Source: Vibrio gangliei
GTDB taxonomy: Bacteria > Pseudomonadota > Gammaproteobacteria > Enterobacterales > Vibrionaceae
Direction: 5' to 3'
Assembly: GCF_026001925.1 (NCBI RefSeq)
Contig: NZ_AP021869.1
Coordinates: 124,001 to 188,000 of the forward strand
DNA length: 64,000 nucleotides
Positions 56,721 through 64,000 of the stretch are shown here, piece by piece (the stretch's first letter is position 1; the number at the start of each line of letters is the position of its first letter). Under the pieces are notes generated by a model. It did not search any database. It was given only the letters and a program-made list of their open reading frames with translations, and was not told where the DNA came from. The position numbers were made by a program, and so were the translations under genes.

Positions 56721-57572
56721 TTAAGCGGCTTGTAAGGCCTGATTTCGATATTCTATCGGAGTCAGGCCTTTTAATTTCACCTTGATGCGTTTCGTATTGT
56801 AGTACTCGATGTATTCTTCAATCTGTGTGATTAAGTCATCCGCATTTTCAAAGTGCTGGTTATGGTACATTTCTGTTTTCAGCAAGGCAAAGAAGTTCTC
56901 TGCTACTGCATTATCTAAACAGTTTCCTTTTCGCGACATACTTTGAGTTAACCCTCGGTCAGCGAGAGCTTTCTGATATTTTCTATGCCTATATTGCCAC
57001 CCTTGATCGCTATGAACGATTGGCTTCGCGTTCTTATCTAAGGTCGAAACTGCCTCTGTTAGCATGTCAGTGACGAGAGGTAAGCACGCGTTTTTAGCAA
57101 CCTTATAAGCGACGACTTCCTGTGTAAATAGATCGACGATTGGTGATAAGTACACCTTCTGCTGCTTAACTTTAAACTCAGTGACATCTGTTACCCATTT
57201 CTCATCTGGCTTTGTTGCAGTGAAGTCACGCTCTAGTACATTCGGAGCGGTTGTTCCTGCTCCTCCCTTATATGAGCTGTACCGCTTGGGCCTAACCGTT
57301 GATTTCAAGCCAAGTAACCTCATCAGACGTTGAACTGTCTTATGGTTTAACATCACGTCCTGCTTCCTTAACTCTAGGTGAATGCGACGATAGCCATACC
57401 TCCCTTTATGGTCATGGTATATTTTCTCGAACAACTGCTTCTCATCTTGATAACTATCTGCGGCGTTGCTTGATTGCGTATGATAGTAGAAGCTACTTCT
57501 CGCTAACTTAAGGGTATATAAGAGATGTTGTTGTAAATATTGATTTCTAAGAGCTAGAACTACTTTCGTTTT
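56721..57572 (-). CDS. IS3-family transposase OrfB (DDE integrase domain), made by frameshift
   Basis: The frame is open from the slip site (57572) to 56721, 284 codons; TTG at 57434 would be an internal start. The catalytic triad is visible: D in KWVTDVTEFKV, D in VHSDQGWQYRH and E in LDNAVAENFFALLKTE, with D and E 35 residues apart. An HTH_21 region with GRYGYRRIHLEL precedes it. OrfB is expected as the OrfAB fusion made by -1 slippage on the A6 run at 57569-57574, where the orfA frame reads AAG-AAA-AAA-CGA. It cuts and joins the element ends. Confidence 0.88.
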   Translation of the reverse strand, partial: KTKVVLALRNQYLQQHLLYTLKLARSSFYYHTQSSNAADSYQDEKQLFEKIYHDHKGRYGYRRIHLELRKQDVMLNHKTVQRLMRLLGLKSTVRPKRYSSYKGGAGTTAPNVLERDFTATKPDEKWVTDVTEFKVKQQKVYLSPIVDLFTQEVVAYKVAKNACLPLVTDMLTEAVSTLDKNAKPIVHSDQGWQYRHRKYQKALADRGLTQSMSRKGNCLDNAVAENFFALLKTEMYHNQHFENADDLITQIEEYIEYYNTKRIKVKLKGLTPIEYRNQALQAA

Positions 57573-58069
57573 TTCTTTGTTCGACGACGTTTCTCCTGTT
57601 CCAGCTCCTCTAACTTTTTTAGGACAGCGTTCTCTGCTCGCAAGTACGCTAACTCCTCTTTGAGCTCTTCAAGTGTTTTCTCATCATCGTGCTTATCTTG
57701 AATAAAAGGGTGTTTACTCATTGTTGGTCGTCCTTTGTTGCGCTCAAGTCCCTGAATACCATCTCTTTGATATTGTTTGAGCCAAACAGAGAGAGTGCCA
57801 GGAGACGAAAAATTCAATATCGCACTAGTGTGACTGACAGACCAACCATTCGTCCACATGTGTTTTAAAGCTTGCAGTTTGGTCTGTGCGGTCTTCGCAA
57901 ATCCATGAGGTTTAAATGACTGATAACCATGAATATCAAACACTTGTGCCCAGTAACGTATTTGACGTGATGGTATGGAATGAAGACGAGAAAGCTCTTC
58001 AGATGAACTCTCGCCTTGTAGATATTGTTTAGCAATAGAGCATTTCAATGCTCGACTGTACTTGGACAT
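57560..58069 (-). CDS. IS3-family OrfA (helix-turn-helix protein)
   Basis: 169 residues from the ATG at 58069 (MSKYSRALKCSIAKQYL), behind GGGGG. Two helix-turn-helix units (about 10-50 and 65-110), the second ending in GTLSVWLKQYQRDGIQGL, are typical of the IS150 group. A leucine-zipper-like coiled coil (about 130-160, LEELKEELAYLRAENAVLKKLEEL) lets it dimerise and join with OrfB. It ends in a basic tail RRRTKKKRK coded by the slippery A-rich run. It binds the element ends. Confidence 0.9.
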   Translation of the reverse strand: MSKYSRALKCSIAKQYLQGESSSEELSRLHSIPSRQIRYWAQVFDIHGYQSFKPHGFAKTAQTKLQALKHMWTNGWSVSHTSAILNFSSPGTLSVWLKQYQRDGIQGLERNKGRPTMSKHPFIQDKHDDEKTLEELKEELAYLRAENAVLKKLEELEQEKRRRTKKKRK

Positions 58070-58115
58070 AAAAAGACCCCCAATAATTGGTGTCCAACTA
58101 TTGGGGGTCACTTCA

Positions 58116-58164
58116 TTTACATGGCTTTTTTATCAATTATATGTCACTTATTGTATACAATGAA
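58116..58164 (-). terminator. former hslO terminator, split by the IS3-type element
   Basis: On the minus strand AAAAAAGCC (58133-58125 region) is the first arm; the second arm GGCTTTTTT now lies at 56684-56676 beyond the element. With the insertion and one TTT copy removed, a 9-bp A/T- and GC-containing stem with an 11-base loop and a T-run is restored. The element took the loop. Confidence 0.65.
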
Positions 58165-59031
58165 TTAATGTAGGTTTTTCTTCGCAGCCGTGACGATTTC
58201 ATCCACTTGAGCCGCATCAAAAGAGTAAGTGGTGCCACAATAATCGCAATGTAAGGCCACTTCACCATCGGTGGCGAGAATGTCATCTAACTCTTCTTTG
58301 GCCACGGTAGCGATCGCACCTGCGCTACGTTCACGAGAACAACCGCAGAAGAACTCAACTGGATGTGGTGTGAATAACTGCACTTTTTCTTGGTTGTATA
58401 AACGATACAACACTTCGTTGGCTTCCAGTGAAAATAGCTCTTCGTTTTTAATTGTTTCGGTCAGCTTTTCTAGGTGGTCGAAATCATCGGCAGAACCTGT
58501 GCCATCTGGCATGATCTGCAGCATCATACCAGCAGCATGAGCTTGACCTTGATGCTCACCCGTACGGATCCATAGGCGCGTTTTTAGCTGTTCAGAACGC
58601 TCAAAATAGCCTTCTAAAATTTCCGCTAAGCTATCGCCTTCAAGACCAACCACACCTTGGTAGCGTTCGCCTTTATTCGGTGAAATAGTGATCACTAAGT
58701 GACCTTTGCCAATTAAATCGTGCAAGCTGGCTTCCGGATCGATTTGGCCTTTGTAGCGAGCCACACCACGTAATTTTTGGTCGTGATCGCCATTAATCAC
58801 CACTAAAGAGACTGGGCCGTCACCTTGCAGTTGCAAAGTAATAGAACCTTCAAATTTTAGAGTGGCGGTTAATAAGCTGGTGGCCACTAACAATTCGCCA
58901 AGAATCGTTTGAATTGGCTGCGGGTAATCCTTATTAGCAAGAATTTGTTGATAAGCCGTATCGAGTTGAACTAGCTCGCCACGTACAGACAAATCTTCGA
59001 ATAAATAGCGGTGCAAAAGGTTATTTGCCAT
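58165..59031 (-). CDS. hslO: redox-regulated chaperone Hsp33
   Basis: 288 residues. The C-terminal zinc site is complete: CGC in [10 protein letters not shown] near 230-234 and CDYC in [13 protein letters not shown] near 263-270, the four cysteines that form disulfides and switch the chaperone on under oxidative and heat stress. The N-terminal substrate domain is of normal length. It lies 21 bases after hslR, a two-gene heat-shock operon as in Escherichia coli. Its own terminator was broken by the IS3-type element. Confidence 0.96.
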   Translation of the reverse strand: MANNLLHRYLFEDLSVRGELVQLDTAYQQILANKDYPQPIQTILGELLVATSLLTATLKFEGSITLQLQGDGPVSLVVINGDHDQKLRGVARYKGQIDPEASLHDLIGKGHLVITISPNKGERYQGVVGLEGDSLAEILEGYFERSEQLKTRLWIRTGEHQGQAHAAGMMLQIMPDGTGSADDFDHLEKLTETIKNEELFSLEANEVLYRLYNQEKVQLFTPHPVEFFCGCSRERSAGAIATVAKEELDDILATDGEVALHCDYCGTTYSFDAAQVDEIVTAAKKNLH

Positions 59032-59052
59032 GAGTTTGAGACCTCGGCGTGT

Positions 59053-59442
59053 TTATTGATGTTTAAATTTAATTAAGTTGCGACGCTGTTTCTTATCAGG
59101 GCGACGCTCGGGGCTAGGGCTGTATAACGCGTTGAGTTTATGTTTTTGCGCATTATCTTCACGCTTTTGGATGCTGGTTTGCGTTTCAGTATACAAGGTT
59201 TGCGCTTCAGGCGCACCGCGACGTTGATCGGAGATTTTCTCTACTATCACGGTTTTTTCTTCATTACCTTGACGTAAACGGATCTCAGCGCCCAATTCGA
59301 CGATTTTACTCGGCTTGGTACGTTGGTCATTATAGTGGACTTTACCACCATCAACCATGCTTCTGGCTATCGAACGAGTTTTGTAAAAACGTGCTGCCCA
59401 AAGCCATTTGTCTAAACGTACCGATGATGTTTGTGAGCTCAT
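59053..59442 (-). CDS. hslR: heat-shock RNA-binding protein Hsp15
   Basis: 129 residues. An S4 RNA-binding domain fills about 8-70 (VRLDKWLWAARFYKTRSIARSMVDGGKVHYN), and the tail is basic (PERRPDKKQRRNLIKFKHQ). Hsp15 binds free 50S subunits that still carry a nascent chain and helps rescue them after heat shock. It is first in the operon with hslO. A sigma-32 promoter is expected in the upstream gap, but I did not find a convincing one. Confidence 0.94.
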   Translation of the reverse strand: MSSQTSSVRLDKWLWAARFYKTRSIARSMVDGGKVHYNDQRTKPSKIVELGAEIRLRQGNEEKTVIVEKISDQRRGAPEAQTLYTETQTSIQKREDNAQKHKLNALYSPSPERRPDKKQRRNLIKFKHQ

Positions 59443-59821
59443 TCTGAGATATGCCCCTAAAAGATGAACAGTAAGGCGGTTATCTATGATGCCGACTTAC
59501 ATATAAATGACATAAAAAGTTGTTATTAGACTTAACCTGTTGCAAAGGAAATGGAGCCTCGATCAGTATTTTTCAAGTTATATTAGGAAAAAGACAGTAT
59601 CTTGGGATATTTTCACTTTTTTCGTGGTCTGCCAATAGGCCTGGTCAGGCTAAAGTAGATAGAATGGACAGCCTGTAACACTGGATGAGAAACAAAGAGA
59701 CGAGAAACTCAGAAAACCTTGACTCTTAGCATAAGAACGTATGATTTTATTTGGTTTAATCCCTTTAAACCGTTAAGGTTTACACTCCTCGATAATTTAA
59801 CGCGAATGGACTCGGAATAAG
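59443..59821. other. divergent region between hslR and the type II secretion operon
   Basis: 379 bases with no gene. A candidate plus-strand promoter is TTGACT (59719-59724) with TATGAT about 15 bases on, about 75 bases before gspC. A small inverted repeat TAAACC-N5-GGTTTA lies near 59766-59782. No RNA gene was seen. Confidence 0.45.
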
Positions 59822-60736
59822 ATGTCATCAAACTTGGTGTCGAAAGACAACTGGCAGCAACAATGGGCACAACTATCAAGCCGTTGGGTACAAAATCAGG
59901 CTCAAGTGAGCTTTTTGTGTACTTTAGTGCTGGTGGCCATGATCGCTTGGTTGGTGGGAATCCTTATTTGGTCTTTATTCAGTACTCAACCAACCGTTTC
60001 TCGTTGGACTGCGCCTCAAGTTTCAGGCAGTAGCGCTTCTGCTCGTCCACAATCGACCGATTCCGTGTCTTCTTTGCTCAGCGCGAATTTGTTTGGTTTA
60101 TACACGCAAACCCCAACCGAATCGTCTCAACCCGTGACCAAAGATGCCCCACAAACGCGTTTAAATTTAACGTTAGTCGGTGCAGTGTCCAGCAGTAACG
60201 ATAAACTCAGTTTGGCTATTATTGCTAACCAAGGTAAACAATCGACTTATGGTATTGGTGAAACCATTGATAATACACGGGTGACATTACAAGCCGTGTA
60301 TGTCGATCGCGTCATCATTCGTAATCAAGGCCGAGATGAAACCTTGATGTTACAAGGCATAGATTATAGTGCCTCGCCGCAACCGGTGGCACGTCAAGCC
60401 GTCGAACCAGCTCAGACAGGCGATGGCGCGGCAGATTTAGATACGATCCGTGAAGAGATCTCGTCGGATCCGCAGAAGATATTTCAATACATTCGCCTTT
60501 CTCAAGTGATGGAAGAAGGGCAATTAAAAGGTTATCGCGTACGGCCTGGTAATGATCGTGCACTTTTTGATCAAGTTGGCTTGAAAGACGGTGACATTGC
60601 GACTTCCTTAAATGGGCAAGATCTTACCGATGCCTCTCAAATGACGGAGCTGTGGAAGACCGCATTAGATTCAATGGAGTGGAATCTCACTGTTGAACGA
60701 GATGGCCAGCCGCATGATATTTATATTCAGTTTTAA
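59822..60736 (+). CDS. gspC: type II secretion system protein GspC
   Basis: 304 residues. A short cytosolic N-terminus, one membrane helix (about 35-58), a linker, the homology region (about 105-175, ARLNLTLVGAVSS-like) that contacts secretin GspD, and a C-terminal PDZ domain (about 215-304, GYRVRPGNDRALFDQVGLKDGDIATSLNG). GspC links the inner-membrane platform to the outer-membrane secretin and may select substrates. It is the first gene of the T2SS operon, followed by gspD after 60 bases. Vibrio names are epsC. Confidence 0.94.
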   Translation: MSSNLVSKDNWQQQWAQLSSRWVQNQAQVSFLCTLVLVAMIAWLVGILIWSLFSTQPTVSRWTAPQVSGSSASARPQSTDSVSSLLSANLFGLYTQTPTESSQPVTKDAPQTRLNLTLVGAVSSSNDKLSLAIIANQGKQSTYGIGETIDNTRVTLQAVYVDRVIIRNQGRDETLMLQGIDYSASPQPVARQAVEPAQTGDGAADLDTIREEISSDPQKIFQYIRLSQVMEEGQLKGYRVRPGNDRALFDQVGLKDGDIATSLNGQDLTDASQMTELWKTALDSMEWNLTVERDGQPHDIYIQF

Positions 60737-60796
60737 ACGGCCTCATAGCAGCCGTTTCAGGACAGTAAAATCACCTTTGGTGAGCAGGAGCATAGT

Positions 60797-62842
60797 TTGA
60801 AAAAGTGGTTGAGCAAAGTCTCACTGATTGCATTAACAAGTTTGATGTCAGTATCGGCCGTTGCGGAGGATTTTAGCGCAAGTTTTAAAGGCACGGATAT
60901 TCAAGAGTTCATCAATATTGTTGGACGTAATTTACATAAAACCATCATCGTTGACCCAACGGTACGCGGTAAAATTGATGTGCGTAGCTACGATGTATTG
61001 AATGAAGAGCAGTATTACAAGTTCTTCCTGAATGTGTTGGAAGTGTATGGCTACGCCGTGGTGGAAATGGATGATGGTATCTTGAAAGTCATTAAAGACA
61101 AGGATGCCAAAACATCGGGTGTACCGGTTGTCGGTAATGGTGAGAATGTCAGCGGCGATGCCGTGATCACTCGCGTTGTGCCAGTGAAAAACGTTTCTGT
61201 ACGTGAATTATCGCCAATTTTACGTCAGCTTAATGATAATGCCGGTGCCGGTAACGTAGTGCATTATGACCCTTCTAATATCATTCTATTGACTGGCCGC
61301 GCATCGGTGGTCAATCGTCTGGCGGATATCATTAAACGCGTCGATCAAGCCGGTGACAAAGAAGTCGAAGTGGTGGAGCTAAAGAACGCTTCCGCCTCTG
61401 AAATGGTGCGCATTGTCGATTCATTAAACAAAAGCGCCGATGCCAAAAATACCCCAGAATTATTGCAACCGAAATTGGTAGCGGATGAGCGTACTAACTC
61501 CATTTTGATTTCTGGCGATCCGAAAGTGCGTGAGCGTTTGAAAAAGCTCATCAGTCAGCTTGATGTAGAAATGGCAACCAAAGGCAATAACCGCGTGGTG
61601 TATTTGCGTTATGCTAAAGCCGAAGATTTAGTCGATGTGCTCACGGGCGTGTCTGAAAACCTCCAAGCGGAAAAAGAAGCCAAATCTGGCACCACAACCA
61701 GCAGCAATGGCGGCAAAGTGATGATCGCGGCCGACCCTGGTACTAACGCTCTTGTTCTTACTGCGCCGCCCGATATTATGAAAGCGCTGCAAGATGTGAT
61801 CAGCCAGTTGGATATTCGCCGTGCGCAAGTTTTGATTGAAGCGTTAATCGTGGAACTATCCGAAGGCGATGGCATCGATCTTGGGGTGCAATATGGCAAC
61901 CTTGAAACCGGTTCTATGGTGCAATATTCCAATGCTAATGCCCAAATTGGTCAGGTTGCTGTCGGTATTGAAGAAGCCAAAGACAACACTTCAACGACGG
62001 CTGTTTATGATGACAATGGTAACTTCTTACGTAATGAAACTACGACAGAAGATGGCGATTACTCAACCCTAGCCGCCGCATTAAGTGGCGTGAATGGTGC
62101 CGCATTGAGTATTGTAAAAGGTGACTGGACGGCTTTGATCAGTGCCGTGGCGACCAATACCAACTCCAACATTCTATCGTCTCCGAGTATTACGGTACTG
62201 GATAACAGTGAAGCGTCTTTCATTGTCGGTGAAGAAGTGCCAGTGGTGACTGGTTCGACAGCCAGTTCTGATAACTCAAACCCATTCCAAACGGTGGATC
62301 GTAAAGAAGTGGGTATCAAATTGAAAGTCACGCCACAAATCAACGAAGGCGACTCGATTCAAATGAAGATCGAACAAGAAGTGTCAAATGTTCTTGGGCC
62401 AAATGGCGCGGTCGATGTGCGCTTTGCTAAGCGTCAGATTAATACTTCAGTGATGGTACAAGATGGACAAATGATTGTATTAGGCGGTTTGATTGATGAT
62501 CGCGCACAAGAAAGTGTCTCTAAAGTGCCACTATTGGGCGATATTCCATACCTAGGTGCGCTGTTCTCTTACACCACCACCAGTAAAGAGAAAAAGAACC
62601 TGATGGTATTCATCAAGCCAACCATTATTCGTGATGGCATGGCGGTCGATGGCTTATCACGTCGCAAGTACAATTACATTCGAGCTGAGCAATTATACCG
62701 CGCACAAAAAGGCTTGAAGTTAATGCCAAACACGGAAACGCCAGTGATTCCAAAATTTGGCCAAGACACGCGTCAACCGGCTGAAATTCAAGCGTTCCTT
62801 GATCAGTTAAATCAAGATGAGTCTCAAGGTAGCGTGCAATGA
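60797..62842 (+). CDS. gspD: type II secretion system secretin GspD
   Basis: 681 residues, starting at TTG 60797 with AGGAG seven bases ahead; no better start exists. A signal peptide (1-23, ending SAVA) precedes the N0 domain ([22 protein letters not shown]), N1-N3 repeats (about 100-330), and the secretin core with [17 protein letters not shown] near 575. The C-terminal S-domain follows. It forms the outer-membrane channel through which folded proteins leave. Its stop overlaps the gspE start (ATGA). Confidence 0.95.
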   Translation: MKKWLSKVSLIALTSLMSVSAVAEDFSASFKGTDIQEFINIVGRNLHKTIIVDPTVRGKIDVRSYDVLNEEQYYKFFLNVLEVYGYAVVEMDDGILKVIKDKDAKTSGVPVVGNGENVSGDAVITRVVPVKNVSVRELSPILRQLNDNAGAGNVVHYDPSNIILLTGRASVVNRLADIIKRVDQAGDKEVEVVELKNASASEMVRIVDSLNKSADAKNTPELLQPKLVADERTNSILISGDPKVRERLKKLISQLDVEMATKGNNRVVYLRYAKAEDLVDVLTGVSENLQAEKEAKSGTTTSSNGGKVMIAADPGTNALVLTAPPDIMKALQDVISQLDIRRAQVLIEALIVELSEGDGIDLGVQYGNLETGSMVQYSNANAQIGQVAVGIEEAKDNTSTTAVYDDNGNFLRNETTTEDGDYSTLAAALSGVNGAALSIVKGDWTALISAVATNTNSNILSSPSITVLDNSEASFIVGEEVPVVTGSTASSDNSNPFQTVDRKEVGIKLKVTPQINEGDSIQMKIEQEVSNVLGPNGAVDVRFAKRQINTSVMVQDGQMIVLGGLIDDRAQESVSKVPLLGDIPYLGALFSYTTTSKEKKNLMVFIKPTIIRDGMAVDGLSRRKYNYIRAEQLYRAQKGLKLMPNTETPVIPKFGQDTRQPAEIQAFLDQLNQDESQGSVQ

Positions 62843-64000
62843 TGTTGGATGATGACACTCAAGCAGTAAGCGCAGAAGTCGAAACTCGTTCGGCGCTGCG
62901 CTTGCCTTTTGCTTACGCCAAGCGTCATAAAGTGGTGCTGGAATATGGCGAGGCGCAACCTGTGCTGTATTACGCTGGAGAGTTGACGCCACAAGTGCTG
63001 TTAGAAATTCGTCGTGCCTGTGGGCAAAGTTTTAAGCCGCAACCGTTAGATGCGAATGAATTTGAAAGTAGATTAACGCAAGCCTACCAACGTGATTCCT
63101 CTGAAGCGCGTCAGTTAATGGAAGACATTGGCGCCGATGATGACTTTTTTTCATTAGCAGAAGAGCTACCTGAAAATGAAGATTTGTTGGAATCTGAAGA
63201 CGATGCGCCGATCATTAAATTGATCAACGCCATGCTCGGTGAGGCGATTAAAGAAGGGGCGTCGGATATTCATATCGAAACCTTTGAGAAAGTGCTCTCG
63301 ATTCGATTCCGTGTGGATGGTGTCTTGCGTGAAGTGTTATCTCCGAGCCGTAAACTCGCGCCGATTTTGGTGTCACGCGTTAAAGTGATGTCAAAACTCG
63401 ATATTGCGGAAAAGCGTGTGCCGCAAGATGGTCGTATTTCGCTACGCATTGGTGGCAGGGCGGTAGACGTGCGTGTTTCTACCATGCCATCTTCACACGG
63501 TGAGCGTGTGGTGATGCGTTTGTTAGACAAAAATGCCACTCGCTTGGATTTACATAGCCTTGGTATGACCAAGAAAAATCACGAAGCATTTCGTCATCTG
63601 ATTGCGCGCCCACACGGCATCATTTTGGTGACAGGCCCGACGGGTTCCGGTAAATCCACCACCTTGTATGCGGGTTTGCAAGAGCTCAACAGCACCGAAC
63701 GAAATATTCTTACAGTCGAAGATCCGATTGAATTTGATATTGATGGCATAGGCCAAACCCAAGTTAACCCGAAAGTGGACATGACCTTTGCACGTGGCTT
63801 ACGTGCTATTTTGCGTCAAGATCCAGACGTGGTGATGGTGGGGGAAATTCGAGACTTGGAAACGGCGCAAATTGCGGTTCAGGCCTCACTCACTGGTCAC
63901 TTGGTGATGTCGACACTGCATACTAACACCGCAATTGGTGCCATTACTCGTCTGCGAGATATGGGCATCGAACCTTTCTTAATTTCTTCGTCTTTACTCG
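62839..64000 (+). CDS. gspE: type II secretion ATPase GspE (3' end beyond the window)
   Basis: 387 codons visible from the ATG at 62839, overlapping the gspD stop by four bases; the frame is open to the window edge. The N-terminal domain docks to GspL. Walker A is [10 protein letters not shown] near 263, the Asp box [11 protein letters not shown] near 292, Walker [17 protein letters not shown] near 331, and the His box [11 protein letters not shown] near 353. GspE hydrolyses ATP at the inner membrane to drive pseudopilus assembly. The C-terminal about 110 residues, with the zinc-binding CM domain, are not in the window. Confidence 0.95.
   Translation, partial: MMLDDDTQAVSAEVETRSALRLPFAYAKRHKVVLEYGEAQPVLYYAGELTPQVLLEIRRACGQSFKPQPLDANEFESRLTQAYQRDSSEARQLMEDIGADDDFFSLAEELPENEDLLESEDDAPIIKLINAMLGEAIKEGASDIHIETFEKVLSIRFRVDGVLREVLSPSRKLAPILVSRVKVMSKLDIAEKRVPQDGRISLRIGGRAVDVRVSTMPSSHGERVVMRLLDKNATRLDLHSLGMTKKNHEAFRHLIARPHGIILVTGPTGSGKSTTLYAGLQELNSTERNILTVEDPIEFDIDGIGQTQVNPKVDMTFARGLRAILRQDPDVVMVGEIRDLETAQIAVQASLTGHLVMSTLHTNTAIGAITRLRDMGIEPFLISSSLL

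Larger units (their letters stand above)
56690..58115 (-). mobile_element. complete IS3-family (IS150 group) insertion sequence
   Basis: 1426 bases with ends TGAAGTGACCCC (left) and its complement GGGGTCACTTCA (right), continuing as imperfect inverted repeats (left CATAAAGTTGGACAG, right reversed CAATAGTTGGACACC). It carries orfA and orfB in the -1 frame relation of this family. Both frames are intact, so the element may be active. It lies between pckA and hslO inside what was a terminator. Confidence 0.92.

Noticed and set aside
1..64000. tRNA or rRNA genes
   Set aside because: No cloverleaf-like sequence with conserved T-loop and no rRNA segment was recognised anywhere in the intergenic gaps; a tRNAscan run would settle it.

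Overview
The window is chromosomal DNA from a member of the Vibrionaceae, most likely Vibrio. This rests on gene content and order: the glnA/DUF4124/ntrB/ntrC block next to bipA, yihY, dtd and a yiiD-like gene; pckA, hslO and hslR next to a type II secretion cluster that starts gspC-gspD-gspE; polA followed by Spot 42 RNA, engB and a cytochrome c4; and cpxR-cpxA divergent from cpxP. In known vibrios these lie on the large chromosome, not far from its origin. Both window edges cut genes: a DUF294 protein on the left and gspE on the right.

Region by region. 1-12.8 kb: an acetate and cation-transport region. It holds a cAMP-binding/CBS/DUF294 protein, an MFS transporter, a CrbS-type histidine kinase fused to a sodium:solute symporter, an unknown 83-residue protein, the ActP/DUF4212 acetate symporter pair, MarC, NhaP2 and a CrbR-like regulator. 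12.9-18.8 kb: dsbD, the aspA-dcuA pair and fxsA. 19.2-22.6 kb: trmL, cpxA-cpxR and divergent cpxP with a perfect CpxR box. 22.7-24.1 kb: a complete IS4-type element inside what was the cpxP terminator. 24.16-24.58 kb: a CsrB-family regulatory RNA on the minus strand with an upstream VarA/UvrY-type palindrome. 24.8-29.7 kb: rhtB-like and rarD exporters, recQ, a DUF3630-like gene, and yhhQ behind a preQ1-I riboswitch. 30.1-34.3 kb: RyhB RNA with a Fur box, a DnaA-box/GATC cluster, polA and Spot 42. 34.3-39.4 kb: engB, cytochrome c4, a methyltransferase, yihI, a DUF2489 gene and hemN. 39.4-42.2 kb: a 200-bp MITE-like element and a GGDEF/EAL protein. 42.5-47.8 kb: the nitrogen regulon core (glnA, a DUF4124 gene, ntrB, ntrC) with a sigma-54 promoter and NtrC sites. 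48-56.5 kb: bipA, yihY, dtd, a GNAT-thioesterase fusion, an AsmA-family gene and pckA. 56.7-58.1 kb: a complete IS3-family (IS150-type) element in the hslO terminator. 58.2-64 kb: hslO, hslR and gspCDE.

How the parts connect. CrbS, CrbR and ActP would sense and take up acetate, and PckA would allow gluconeogenesis from it. GlnA, NtrB and NtrC form a self-regulated nitrogen circuit. CpxRA/CpxP and DsbD serve the cell envelope. Three regulatory RNAs (CsrB, RyhB, Spot 42) and one riboswitch sit in intergenic gaps that protein-only annotation would leave empty. A dispersed repeat family lies at the 3' ends of four transcription units. Both insertion sequences have split an intrinsic terminator. 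No tRNA, rRNA, CRISPR array or prophage was seen.
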